Of a DNA stretch of 64,000 nucleotides, positions 11,450-23,185 are shown in pieces. Each line of letters opens with the position of its first letter. Positions within the stretch are counted from its first letter, which is position 1. The notes under the pieces were generated by a model. It did no database searches and was not told the origin of the DNA. It saw only the letters and a list, made by a program, of their open reading frames with translations. Source of the stretch: Thamnidium elegans (Eukaryota; Mucoromycota; Mucoromycetes; Mucorales; Mucoraceae); NCBI GenBank assembly GCA_025201345.1, contig JAIXMG010000047.1, positions 24,913-88,912 on the forward strand. Direction: 5' to 3'. The position numbers and the translations under genes were made by a program.

Positions 11450-13192
11450 GATTCCCGTTTTTTTATAGTTTTGCAGGGAAAAAAAAAGAGAGGGGTAGAC
11501 TTGGAATATATCTAAATATCCGACAAATTGAAAGTCACTAAATTAGGAATTCAGCCCTATAAACCAATGGCGAGAGAGGAAATAACATCCCGAGACTTGG
11601 CTGATTTACTATGCTTGACAGAGGCACATTAAGCTACCCTTTGTCAGTCTTTTGGTTCTTTTGCGGGTGTTCTGACTGCTCGAAGCGAGAGACGTTTGTT
11701 GTCTTGGAAAGCAATATGTGTTTTCTTCAAGATTTGGTATCGGTTATATAGTTTCAAGTGAGGCTAGTACCTGTCAAAGTTAAACACCCGTTATGCATAG
11801 AAAGTAGTCCTGATAGTGGAATTACCTTTAAAGTTAACTAATTTTTTACAACAGAAGGCGTCACTTACGATATATACATTATTGAAGAGGAAATTGAAGA
11901 AGTGTACTTGTGTCGACTTGATGTGGAACCATATTTCTTGTAAACATATATAGCTTTTAAAGAGATTTAAAAGAGATATTTTAATTTACTATTGTTTCAG
12001 CAAATTTACCTGTTCTTGAAATGATTGCATCTGTACCGGAAGTAGCTGAGGTCAAGGCCGTTGAAGAAGTTCTTGCTCCCTCTTCTGTAACTGATAGTTT
12101 GCTTGCAAATCGCAAATTTTAAAACTTTTATGAATGAATCCAACAATGCTTTTCTAGAAAATCCTCATCAATTGACAGCTACTCAAATGCTATCCCTTCA
12201 AATATAAACAGTACAATCAGTAACATCGACAATTAGTTTTTCAAGTCATGCGTTACGACTTCTAACCCAACTAAAGTCATGACGCTTAAAAAAAAAATCG
12301 ACATCATGAACTAAAGTGATGTGCGTTAAGTTTCCGCCTTCTTTTTTTTCCCCCAATGTTTACCCTTTAAATAGTAACTTTAGACAATATCTAATAAATC
12401 AGTCCTTTTATTCTCTTTTGGTTTTTCGATTGTGTAGCTCTAGTCTTGAGTTACCGTAGTATATTGAAATAATTTTCATTCAGAGCGAGATACTCGACAT
12501 TGATATTACCTATCTTTTCTGTTCTTTATTACTTTATTATAAATCTCCATTTATTATTACAGATCTACATCCCTAGTTACTATCTAACCCCGCTCTACTT
12601 TCTCAATTGATCCCAGCCCAACGCTACACCATCCTATTTTTACGCGAGGCTATTGATTATAGTTATCTCTCTCTCTTATTTATATAATTCCGTTTCTTTT
12701 AAATAACATTGTCGACAGTACTCTTGGATTAAAATAATGTTTTGATTATGGTACTTTCATATAAATATAGATACAAAGCATCTACATCCAGGAGAAAGAT
12801 ATTGAGCAATATATATTATAACAAGATATTCATTGAGACAAATAATTTACATATCTTGATCACCTACAATCCATAATCTAACGAACTATCAAGGATCAAC
12901 TGAGATCCTATCTACGTCATGCTTTCTTTTTTCTTCAAAAAAAAAGACAAACCTTTCGCAGAGTGTTAAATGTCTCAAAATTAGCGAACTACGGGGGGAA
13001 AAAAAGGCGATCGTATCATAAGGTTTGTACGGAATTACTAACTTATAAAACTATTTTTTATTTACTAATTAAACTGTTCTGACAAAAGAAAATAACGAAG
13101 TAGGAATAAAAACAGACTCTCCCAAAAAGAGCAACAGATATAAAGAACCAATAAAATAAATAAAAGAACGACCGCCCCAATTGGTTTGAAGA
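11450..13192. other. Gene-poor stretch with one decayed coding fragment
   Basis: Near 11851-12121 (+) two short frames look coding: one with VTYDIYIIEEEIEEVYLCRL and one with MIASVPEVAEVKAVEEVLAP, the latter ending in a stop at 12120. They lie around an intron-like GTAAAC...TTTCAG, but the join does not keep frame, so this is a gene remnant of unknown family. The rest (12130-13190) is non-coding AT-rich sequence. Confidence 0.4.
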
Positions 13193-13690
13193 CTAATTAA
13201 GTAGTAGTAGTAGTAATAGGTGTTGGAAGCCCCCACATAGCTCTGATAGGTGGAACAGGTCTAGTAGTAGCATAACTACGCTGAGTAAAGGCTCCAAGAG
13301 CCTGTCGATGTTCTTACTGTTATCGTTACAGATTTCAGCCAGCTCCAAAGCAGAAAAACGAAGAGAAGATAAACCCACCATTAATTCATCCATTTCCTGT
13401 GCAAACTTTCGGGAACTGGCATCACAAATTTTGTAAGTTGTGAGGCCACGAGATCATTTGTTAAGGTCGTTGTAAAAGCAAAGAATTGCCAGTAGGTGTG
13501 CCCAGTAAGGGTTCCTAGAGATTATAAATTGGTTCGATATATTTAGTATAATAGGTATTTAAAACATATATCTGTATAGTCGCAAAAGAACTTACCAAAT
13601 AATCAGACTCACGTGTTTTTTTTAGCCCATTCTTTGCACGCATTGCAGTTAAAACGTCTGTATTAGCATGCAAATTATAAATATTAATTT
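13193..13690 (-). pseudogene. Remnant of an unrecognised gene
   Basis: Minus-strand frames contain MRAKNGLKKTRESDYL with a GTAAG donor. After an acceptor near 13519 comes TYWQFFAFTTTLTNDLVASQ, which continues in another frame as RKFAQEMDELMVGLSSLRFS and LELAEICNDNSKN. The change of frame inside what looks like one exon, and a tail of Leu codons from a (GTA)n repeat at 13200-13217, suggest decay. I do not recognise the family. Confidence 0.35.
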
Positions 13691-13781
13691 TTTCGCTTCG
13701 TTGCTTAAAATATCACATTAAAAAAAATATATTATTTATTCCTTTTTTTCCTCTTTTGTTTTTTTTTTTTTTTTTGGGTCA

Positions 13782-15097
13782 ATGGGAAACACTAATTCAA
13801 CGGAAGGAAATAGTTTAGTTGCTTCATATCAACAAAGAAGTAGAAATAGTAGTTCAACCTCTATTCAACCTACAGTATCAAGTTCAAATAAAACAAGTCA
13901 ACCATTTCAATTATCCATTACTGAACCTACTACTGAACCAGACATGGCTGAACAGAATACAACGGACAACGTAATCGAAAAACAAGATGAAGTATCATCG
14001 CCACCCCCTCCAACAAAAGCAGTGCCTGTTTCAACCGGTAAATCTGGTTGGGTTTCAAGTACAGGCGCGGCTAGTCCTTGGTATGGATCACTTGGTAGCT
14101 CAGCTTCTTCTCACCACCGTGCTTCAATAAGTGGTCCTTATTACCGTACACGCGGCATGAGTGTCACACGTGATAACGAAAATGATGAAGATTTGTCACA
14201 TATCATTGGAAATACGCCTACGAATGCTTCTAGTATGAATCCACCTACAACTTCACAACCACCTATATTTGCAGCACAGAACCAAGGTATTTCAGTTTAT
14301 GATTACATAATAAAAAAACCGAAACTAAAAACTTGTTTTTTTTTTGTATAGGTGTACCCACCATCATTACTTGGACACAAGGAGGCAATAATGTTTATGT
14401 AACTGGTACATTTAATGGATGGAAACAAAAGATTAAATTAGTGAAAAGGTAAACATTTTTTTTGGAGGGAGGGGGCGAAATGGGGAATTCTTACTGAAAA
14501 AAAATAAAAAATAGTATGCATGATTTTAGCGCAGTATTGGATCTACCACCTGGAACCCATCGACTTAAATTTATAGTTGATGATGAATGGAAATGTTCAA
14601 ACGATATGGAAACAGCTACAGATCCCGATGGTAACCTAGTGAATTATTTACAAGTGACGGATGAATCAGACGAAGAAAGTGAAGCAGATGAGTTTGATTC
14701 AGATAGTAAAAAATATTCAAATATCATCCCACCTGAACTATTACAACTGTCTGCTAATATGGAAGAAGATAAGAAATCAGAATGGGAGAAAAAGCAACCA
14801 CAGCCTCCTACTTTACCTCCTCACCTTGAAAAAGTTTTGTTGAATTCAAATACTGTCAGTGAAGAAGATAATTCCGTATTGGTAGAGCCAAATCATGTTA
14901 CCTTGAATCATTTGTATGCTTGTTCTATTAAAGATAATGTCATGGCTCTAGCTACTACTTCAAGATATCGTAAAAAGGTAAAAAAAAAAAAAAATTCTTT
15001 ACTGTTTTGTTATTGTATTTTAATTTTTTTTTTTTTTTTTTGGTCTATATAGTACGTTACTACGATGTATTATCGTCCCGTATTTCCAAAGACTTAG
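13782..15097 (+). CDS. AMPK/SNF1 complex beta subunit (Gal83/Sip2 type)
   Basis: The beta subunit scaffolds the SNF1/AMPK heterotrimer and targets the kinase. Four exons keep frame: 13782-14286, 14352-14448, 14515-14977 and 15053-15097 (369 residues). The N-terminus MGNTNS has glycine at position 2 and serine at position 6, a good N-myristoylation signal. Residues about 30-165 are low-complexity Ser/Thr/Pro/Gln. The CBM48 glycogen-binding domain (about 170-245) shows TIITWTQGGNNVYVTGTFNG and LPPGTHRLKFIVDDEW. The C-terminal ASC domain (about 268-369) shows PPTLPPHLEKVLLN, VLVEPNHVTLNHLYACSIKD and the final YVTTMYYRPVF strand that binds the alpha and gamma subunits. Nothing appears damaged. 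Confidence 0.95.
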
Positions 15098-15286
15098 GAA
15101 GTTATTCTTTTCAAATCAAAATTCGGCTTGTATTAAGAAAGAAAAAATAAATAAAGTATATATGTATAGAATAGTCTCCACCTTGGTTTTTTTTTATATG
15201 TATCATATATTTGTTTATGAGGAGTGCAGTGAGAGGTTTGACGTGTTTTATGTAGACTTTTGGCATGTGAAAAAGTTTACTCATGG

Positions 15287-15480
15287 GATCAGATTAGGTG
15301 ATGGTACAAATAACAGGTAAAAAAACAAGTATATATTATGAGGATTAAATAAGGCTAATTCTTGGTACACCATCAATGTGAGAATATAAATATATGATGA
15401 TGGTTAAATAAACCCTGTTTTATCATAGTTAAATAAATCCCTTTTTATCATGATTAAATTAACCTATTTATTCTTTTCCT
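15287..15480 (-). repeat. Dispersed AT-rich repeat, copy A (inverted relative to copies B and C)
   Basis: The repeated phrase TTAAATAAACCC-TTTTATCATG-TTAAATTAACCTATTTAT is the reverse complement of sequence at 46437-46520 and is also recognisable at 25785-25840. The flank AAATAACAGGTAAAAAA matches the reverse complement of 25870-25910. It looks like a short non-autonomous mobile element. Confidence 0.6.
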
Positions 15481-15874
15481 TTCTTTTGTTTTCATTTTTA
15501 ATAAAAAGGCCACTACATGGTAAATGCAAAAATAAACTATTAGCTTATCAATGATATTTACTTATAATATCGTTTTTAGGAACTCTATGTCAACAATAAT
15601 ATACAAAAAAAAAATCCTGAGCTACCCTATGTACACCCCTGTGGTCCCTAAGAATTAACTCGGTGGTCCCTAAGAAAAACGAATCACAATAGTGTGGCCA
15701 CTATTACAAAAGAGTATAAATAAGAAACTATAGTTAGCAATATCTTTTACCGGGATTGATTTTTACAATTAACGTTATTAGACTTTTAATCTTATTTATC
15801 TGTTTTTATTAGTATTTCTCCACACGCGTGAAGTATTTAGGCAAGAAACTGTAAAAAAAAAAAATGAAAGAAGC

Positions 15875-16054
15875 ATGTTCGACCGAAGTTTCAAGCATCC
15901 TATAAAAAAAGGTCGAAAGAAATTAAATGAAGAAGGTTACGAAAGCAGTAGTGAAAGTGAAGAAGATGACGTAAAAGTAAAGCAAGAAGATGATGTAGAG
16001 CCCGTATCAAACATCAAATTTTACATTATGCATCAACATGCTGCTAAACGTTGA
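15875..16054 (+). CDS. Small basic/acidic ORF, unrecognised (59 residues)
   Basis: The frame starts MFDRSFKHPIKKGRKK, continues with an acidic stretch (ESSSESEEDDVKVKQEDD) and ends NIKFYIMHQHAAKR. It lies in a repeat-rich stretch just downstream of the GGTGGTCCCTAAG block, so it may be the N-terminal piece of a transposase rather than a gene. No intron signals were seen. Confidence 0.25.
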   Translation: MFDRSFKHPIKKGRKKLNEEGYESSSESEEDDVKVKQEDDVEPVSNIKFYIMHQHAAKR

Positions 16055-18283
16055 AGAGAAATAAGGGTCAAGGACTTTTAATTGTGGAAATGCCGAAAGA
16101 TTTAGTAGTGACGACAATAAAAGTGACTATACGAATATAACAAGAAAAAAAAACAAACACCTCTTTGCCTTAAAGTTTTAAATCAATGCCGGGTAGGAGG
16201 GATGTCCGAACTGATGATGAGCGTTCGAGCTAAAAGAGACTCGCATCATGTACAGTTTATACAGGCGAATTAAACAGCTTGAGCCTACTACAGGGTCGAT
16301 AGGTATTTTTTTTTTTTTTGAAAATGTTTTCGGTTTACTAACCTTGAAAAGTTGTATGAGTCTGAGATTCGTGATCAATGATTAAAAATAGTTATGTCAG
16401 TCTTTCCATCACGAAAGCAATACACTAATATGAAATCATACATTCCTTCATTGGTTTCTTCTCTTGATACGGGTAATATGAATCATATGTTTATTTTTGA
16501 AAAAAATATGTAGGTATCAAAGTCATTAATTTAAGATGCACTTTATGACAAAAGCAATTATATTTCTAAACTAATATCTTCCTAACCACCCTCCTAATAA
16601 TGCTTTGTGCCCTATTTACATATAAACCCATCTAACGATAGAACACAACAGGATGGGAATTAGATTATTCAAAGTCCTGCTGGGCGCGAATCATCAAGCA
16701 TACTTATGTATTTAAATATAGCGCATAAAAAGGTAACGAGACATCAATGTATATATTACAATAGCTAACACTTTTTTTTTTAATCATCTTAGGCAATAAA
16801 CGGATTATGCATTTAATCCAAGAAAGATATACTTGACGGCTGGTTTTCTTGTGTTGCGAGAACTTTGGTTATACTGAGGCGCGTCGCACCTCCTGATTAA
16901 CGAAGGTGATTCTTCGTGTGTCAAAAGTATAACGGCAGGACTCAATAGGATGGGAGTTAGGTTATCTATTCTCTGGTTTAGGTTGTCTATCCTCTCGTTT
17001 GGTATGAGTAGTCAAGTGTTTTTTTCTAGTTGGCTTGGGATGTCAATTATCTGGGCTGTCGACAAACCCCACGTTGGCTGATGGTGTATGGGTACAATAA
17101 AAAAGAAGATGCTATGTACTGGTACAGTTTCTTCGCTATAAATTGATTTGGATAATCCTATGCAAAAAGGATTCTAGGCCTGGTACAGACAAAATGTTAT
17201 CCATTAGTCGCGACACTCTTTTACCAGTAGATCAGAAGTTGTTAGTTAAACCTAGTAAATAGAATTTATTGCAATGTCCCTTTGAAAATATAGTAGGGAT
17301 GGGACACGTTGAATAAAGACCGAAACTCTGAAGTGAGTTGCCTTAAAAAAAAACTTTAGACTACAAGTGCTACAGTTTACTTATTTAACCTCAAGCCGTG
17401 TTTATTTAAGGTTGTTCTCAAGCGGCCCGTGCACAAAAATAAAAATAAAAAAGAGGTGCATGCATAATATTGCTTTTTCTAAAAACGCACTTGGGAAACA
17501 TTTGATATAATAGGTTTTGAAAACTTCGTGTGAGATATCTCAGTTCTTCGCAGACGTAATACTGTCATTAACTTGGGCCTTAACTTAGCCTAAAGACTTG
17601 TCGCGGAATAAACTCTGCTAATTTCTCATTTTAAAATTACGTTATATCTCTGTACTTTGTAACAATTATATTCGAAGCCTTTCGATACAACCATATCTCT
17701 GCAGATAGCCAGTTTTAAAAAAGTTGGAGAGATATGGAGAACATACTCATAATGTAATGGGTTATTTATATTAAAAAAAACTGTATTTTATTTTGTCTTC
17801 GTTTTTTTTCTACAGAGTCCTATCGCCAACACCAGGTGTCGACAAACAAATCATCACAAATAGCATGATTCAAAAACAACGAAGAAGGTAAATGGGAAAA
17901 AGTTTAACGGGCTAAGTTAAACAGGCTCTAGCACCTGTTGAAGTTGAAGTTTCTGAAACAAGCAATAACCGCTTTAACCAACTTATCATCTGGGTGGAGA
18001 AAGATAAAGATAGTTTCGGAACTAAATCCATGTCTACGTCTTCCTAAAAAAAACGTCAATGCGCGTAATAGTTAAAATGGGCAGCAGTTTTCTTTTTTTT
18101 TTACTTGCGTGTAGGTATGGTTACATTTGTTTGAAGACACCTGGTACGTATTGCCAGAATGACATATAAGTAAGTAAAGAATCCGATATTAAGTACGATA
18201 TAAACTGGAATCAATGAGTAGAAAGAACTGTTTAAAATAACATGAAAGAATCAAAATATATAAGACCAAATCACATGATTTAT

Positions 18284-19084
18284 TTATGAAGAAGAAGAAG
18301 AGGTATTTGATTTTAATTGTCTTTTAGCTTCATAACGTTCACGAGCTTGATCTTGAAACCTTTGCTGATTTGCAATATCATGTACTTTAAAACCAAAGAT
18401 ACGAGGAACGTATCTTTCCAGGTTTTTACTAGGTAAATAATTAGGGTGTACTTGGAATAACATGTGAGGGAAGGATGTACCAAAGTAGGCTCCGTCCACT
18501 GCACCGTGACGAGATGATTTTGGGTTATAAATGTCTTCACAGCGTGGACAGTAGAGTTTCACTGTCTTTGTCATCGGAATATCCGATAATCCCACTGGAA
18601 GTAAAGATTGCATATTGCAGAGTACGCGGGGGCAACGTCCGAATTCTGCTCTTTTATATTTATCCAACTACGGGGGGAGAGATATTGGGTTATTCTATAT
18701 GTTTCTTAAAAGTTGTTGTATTATTTCTATACCATCTTGACAAGTCCTCGACTCGTAATGACAAATCGTGCGTGAATCATACCAAAAAGATGACGTGCCG
18801 ACTTTTCAATTTGCTCCCTAACTTTCTCATCTAAACCATCCTCATCTAGCAAATGGAGTTACTTACAGTTCTATCACTTTATATTATTTCATTTTACCCA
18901 GGTTGTCAGTAATCATATCTAAAGCTTCTAAATAGTAATGAGGTACTTCCGCACTTAAACCAGTCAAGTTAAATCTATCTAAAATATATTCCTCATCGAC
19001 TTCACAGAAATATTCGTTTCCTTTGGTATCTAAAAACCAGTCAATCCAATATTTTGCATATTCACTATCTGATCCACTGCTCAT
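18284..19084 (-). CDS. Casein kinase 2 regulatory (beta) subunit
   Basis: CK2 beta dimerises through a zinc finger and holds two catalytic alpha subunits. Three exons keep frame: 18898-19084, 18733-18845 and 18284-18667 (227 residues, normal length). The protein begins [18 protein letters not shown] and continues [20 protein letters not shown]. It then has the acidic [11 protein letters not shown] stretch, [14 protein letters not shown] and the zinc-binding cysteines in GRCPRVLC and [31 protein letters not shown] and PRIFGFKVH follow. The start is at 19084, not at the longer upstream frame, because SSGSDSEY is the conserved N-terminus with autophosphorylation serines. GMPPA lies 123 bp downstream of the start on the same strand, reading toward it. 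Confidence 0.96.
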
Positions 19085-19207
19085 TATGTAATGTATATAT
19101 ATGTTTAGTGGGAAGAGCCAAGAAAAAAACAAAAAGAAAACTAGCGGATGTCTAAAAAGACAATCCCCCCCTAACTCACGTGTCGCACAAATGTATATTT
19201 TATTTTT

Positions 19208-20717
19208 TCACATAAGAATTTGGCTATGGTACGATGATTTCAATTCTTTATGAGGTAATACAATGCAATTGCGAATAATTGTTTCGTCTAGTACAGATAC
19301 TTCTTTACCAAGAATAGTGATACTTTGTACTTTAACACCGTTCTTCATCATCTCTTCGTTATGGTCATTTACAGCAGTACCTTCTACTCTAGCCCAAGCA
19401 CCAATCTTACTATTCCAACCGATCACTGAATGAATAATACAACTCGCATGCTTTTTTTTTTTTTTTTTTTTTTTTTTTTTGGAGATATGTTAGTTGTTTT
19501 TTTAATTAAATATTGTATTTTATAAACTTACGCCGATTGTAACGTTGTCAAGTATAATTGAATCTTTTACACGTACACCTTTTCCAATAATAACACGAGG
19601 ACCAATAGAAACATTAGGCCCAATCTTTGCAGTGGCGTCCACTTGAGCAGAAGGATGAATATAAACAGCTCCGATAATCTCTGGTCCATCTGGTTTATTT
19701 ATTGCCAACCTACTTGAATTTTCACTTTGTTGTAACTGTAAATAAGCAGCGTTAGCAGATATTGCGGATCTAGAAGCTTTTTAGTTAAAAAAAAAAGGGT
19801 ATTGCATAAATTAAAAAATAAATAAATTACCCGGCCGTTTTAATTTGCTTCCAAAATCCATCAGTAACATAAACATACAATTTCTTTGATTCAGATAAAG
19901 GACGTAACAAATCGCGTTCTAAGCTTAATTTACCGTCTGCACTCGCAAATGTAGAAAACGATTCTTGGATCATCAAAGCATCTTGTTCCTTTTTATTATC
20001 AATGGCGTTTTTAATTTCAGTAAAGACGGCGACATCGAATAAGTAAACACCGCATGAAATCAAGTCAGAAATGAAAGTTTCGGGTTTTTCAACGTAGTGA
20101 AGGACTTGGTTCGTTTCAGGGTCTTGGACTAAGCAACCGTATTTATTAGCCTGTTCACGTACGATCTAAAAATAACAATAATTAATAATAATAATAATAA
20201 TGATAAATTTCAAAGGCTTACCTTCGTACTGAGCATAGTACATAATCCGCGATGTTTCATATGAGCAGCCAACATTTCATTTAAAGGAAAAGTACAGGCT
20301 ACATCCACATGCATAACAAAAAATTGTTGGGGGTTTCCACGAATGATTTCGTCACGAAAGTGATAAATACCACCAGCTGTACCTAACGCCTGATACTCAC
20401 GAAGGTACCTTATTAAAAAGTTGTCAGTAATTTTTTTTGTTTTTGTTTCAAAAATATAATTAAACCCACTTTATGTTGAGGTTAGGGAACTCGTTTGAAG
20501 CTTGTTCAATATACTGTTCAAATATAGCATCTTCAAAGAAACCAACAATCAAGACTTCTGTTAACCCTTTTACTTTTGAAAGTGCGGCCAAGTGATGAGA
20601 GACCAAAGGTGCACCAGCAACAGGAAATAAAGGTTTAGGTACGTTTAAAGATAAAGGTCTGAACCTTGTAGCTCTAGAAGGTCCACCGACTAAAATAATT
20701 GCTTTATACTGAGACAT
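19208..20717 (-). CDS. GDP-mannose pyrophosphorylase, alpha-type (GMPPA-like)
   Basis: Members make, or regulate synthesis of, GDP-mannose for glycosylation and cell-wall mannans. The alpha type is thought to act as a regulatory partner of the catalytic beta subunit. Five exons keep frame: 20470-20717, 20222-20408, 19831-20165, 19532-19769 and 19208-19450 (416 residues). The nucleotidyltransferase domain opens MSQYKAIILVGGPSRATRFR with LSLNVPKPLFPVAG. YQALGTAGGIYHFRDEI and FVMHVDVACTFPL follow. A left-handed beta-helix of hexapeptide repeats (AKIGPNVSIGPRVIIGKGVR) leads to GWNSKIGAWARVEG and the C-terminus. GGPSRATRF, rather than the GGxGTRL of catalytic enzymes, is the alpha-type signature. 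Intron 4 contains an uninterrupted T run of about 30. Confidence 0.93.
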
Positions 20718-21228
20718 AGGGAGAAAAAGAGAAACAAAAAAGGGAAAAGAAGAAAAAACGGTCTTTTAAAAAAATAAATGCTTCTTTATCCTCCTCTAAA
20801 ACCAATGTCAATTAGCTTTACGTAAGCCCATTCCTAACCAACCGTACAAAACGTTCGATTCAAGGCCACTGCATTCAACTTTTTGGTGTAGAAGGCCAAA
20901 TTAGTCAAGTTAAACTTGTGGGATGATGGTTATATGTTTCTCGTGGATTATGCTCTCTTTGACTCTCAACATGTGGAAGAGATATGTATATTACTTGAAC
21001 GATTGATGAATACGAAAAAAAAATGGCCTTATCCAACAGCAATCATCACACTGAAATGGTAAACAGCAAAGGAGAAAATGCTCAAATTGGCCAATTAAAT
21101 CCACACAAATTGATGTTTACAAATTAGCAAAAAATATTTAAAAACACGCAAATTGGTGCCTTGAGAACTTTTTATTGTTTCTCTTTCTTTTACTTTTTCT
21201 TTTTCTTTTTCTTTTTATATTATATATT
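20718..21228. other. Intergenic spacer between divergent GMPPA and LIM genes
   Basis: This 511-bp region presumably carries both promoters. A CT-rich run (CTTTTTCTTTTTCTTTTT) and TATATTATATATT lie directly upstream of the LIM gene start. A possible short coding scrap around 20890-21060 could not be tied to any family. Confidence 0.4.
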
Positions 21229-23185
21229 ATGGCTTCAGGAAGAATTTCACAAGTATTGCCTTCCGTAAAGTGTTCAGACTGTGGAAGAGATGTACTGATT
21301 AGAAGGTTAGGTGATCATCTTTGTTCCAGTCAACCACCTGTGCCTTCACTTCCCATCATTCCCGCCATGAAAGGTAAATATATATATATATATATATATC
21401 TGTGTATATAAGTAGACGCTAAATACCCAAAAATTAGACAAGTACATGAATAATCAAAATAAAAATTACAAACCTATTTCACCATTACAAAGCCCAAACA
21501 GTGGATCAATCCATAACAACAATAAATACAATACATACAATACCCAAGCAGGATCTGTTACACCTCCATATTACAGTGGAATGGCTAAAGATCTACAACG
21601 CCCTATCGTTAAAGACAACTATCATGACGATCCATACGCTGACAACTTTTATAAAAGTTCTTCTTCTTCTACATTAGATTTACCGAGAAAGAACAGTAGC
21701 TCACCTGCTCCTACTAGTCCAGCATCATATCGGTAAATTAAAATTCGTTTATTAAAAAAAGTTTAAAAGTTAGATTAGAAACTTCCTTTTTGTAACCCAA
21801 ATTATTTATTATAGTAATAATGACTCTAACCCGGATTTCAATACACGATTTGGTAAAATAAACAACAGCAAAAAAAAGAAAAAAAAAAAAAAAGAAAAAA
21901 AAAAGTGTTCGCGTCTAACTAAAATAGTGTTGTTATAGAAGGTACAAGAAAACAGTCGTTAGGCAACATATACAGTCAACAAAAGCCATCGAATAACAGT
22001 AGCAGCGGTGCACTTGATAACCTGATGGCGGATTTAATGAATTCTATGAACGATGATATCAATTTAATGTCTCCTACTACTACCACTCCTTCTGCTTCAG
22101 CAGCACTAAATTCAAGCAATTGTCATGTATGTCACGAAGAATTTGATTACAGAGATCAAGTTACTACTGTTGATAAAAAAGTAAGTTTTTTTTTTTTTTT
22201 TTAATTTATTTTAAATCAAAAACCCTTATTAATTTAAAAAAAAAAAGTGTTACCATAAGGCATGTTTTAGTTGCCGCTTGTGTAGCTCTCCATTTGATCA
22301 GCGTCGTACATATCATGAACATGAAGGTAAACTGTATTGTGAGAGAGATTTCCATGTGGTTAAAAATCGTATCATGTGTGGTTCCTGGTAAACATAAAAA
22401 TAAACTACTGATGTTAATTTCCCGGTAAAATGAACTAACCCCCTTTATTTTTTTATTGCAGTGACAGAGCCATTGCTCCTGGTATAGCACCTATTAAAGC
22501 ATTAGGCAAATTCTTTCATCCTGGACATATTAAATGCTATCATTGTCTTATTAGTATTGATGATCGTACGGGTTGGAAGGAGTATCAGGGTCGAGTTTAT
22601 TGTAGGTCGGATTTTAAAGCATTGTTTTTACCAAAGTGTAAATCTTGTCATGGAACTATAGAGAAAAACGCGGTTTCTGCTATGGATGGTAAATTAAATG
22701 GAAAATGGCATTTAGAGTGCTTTGGCTGTCATGTAAGGGAACTTTTTTTTTTTTTTTACTCCTGTTTTAATAATACAAAAAAAAAGATTAATATTTATGC
22801 AAAATTTTTACTAGACTTGTCATCGACCTTTTCCAGATAACACATTTTATGTATTTGATGATTTACCGTATTGTAAAAGACATTATCACGAATTAAATAA
22901 CTCGCTTTGTCGTGAATGTTGCGAGCCAATTGAAGGTAAAATTATATAAAGTAACCATGGTAACGATAATTAAACTTTTTTGTTATCGCAGGCCAATGTG
23001 CGCAAACGAATGAAAGCTGGAGATTTCATCCTGAATGCTTTGGATGTACAGTTTGTCGGGTCCCAATTACAGACACGTATTACATGTACGATAGACGAAT
23101 TTATTGTGAAACACATATAAGACAATTACAACGCCAAAAAAACATTCGTGCCGAAAAAAGAAAAACTCAATTTGGGCAAATCTAA
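21229..23185 (+). CDS. Paxillin-like protein with four LIM domains
   Basis: Paxillin-like LIM proteins link membranes or septins to the actin cytoskeleton at growth sites. Eight exons keep frame: 21229-21373, 21438-21732, 21815-21852, 21939-22180, 22248-22387, 22462-22732, 22815-22935 and 22992-23185 (481 residues). The first 215 residues are disordered (Ser/Pro/Asn-rich), apart from a CSDCGRDV knuckle near residue 17. Four tandem LIM domains follow: CHVC...CRLC...YCERDF (about 218-280), CDRA...CYHC...YCRSDF (285-345), CKSC...CHTC...YCKRHYH (350-408) and CREC...CTVC...YCETH (410-466). The order of a disordered N-terminus followed by four C-terminal LIM domains is that of paxillin and fungal Pxl1. 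Domain four ends with a short basic tail. Confidence 0.93.

Larger units (their letters stand above)
15098..18283. other. 3.2-kb gene-poor stretch with repeats and coding scraps
   Basis: Contents I can support are a copy of a dispersed AT-rich repeat (15287-15480), a short repeat block with GGTGGTCCCTAAG (15640-15680) and a 59-codon ORF (15875-16054). On the minus strand there is a fragment with IDPVVGSSCLIRLYKLYMMR near 16190-16300. Near 17860-18046 (+) a fragment reads LAPVEVEVSETSNNRF and IIWVEKDKDSFGTK before a stop. The LAPxEVE-like wording of that last fragment resembles the remnant near 12060, so both may derive from one lost family. No intact gene was found. Confidence 0.45.

Noticed and set aside
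18475..18834. Plus-strand 119-codon ORF opposite CK2 beta
   Set aside because: It is antisense to confirmed CK2 beta exons and crosses their intron without splice logic.
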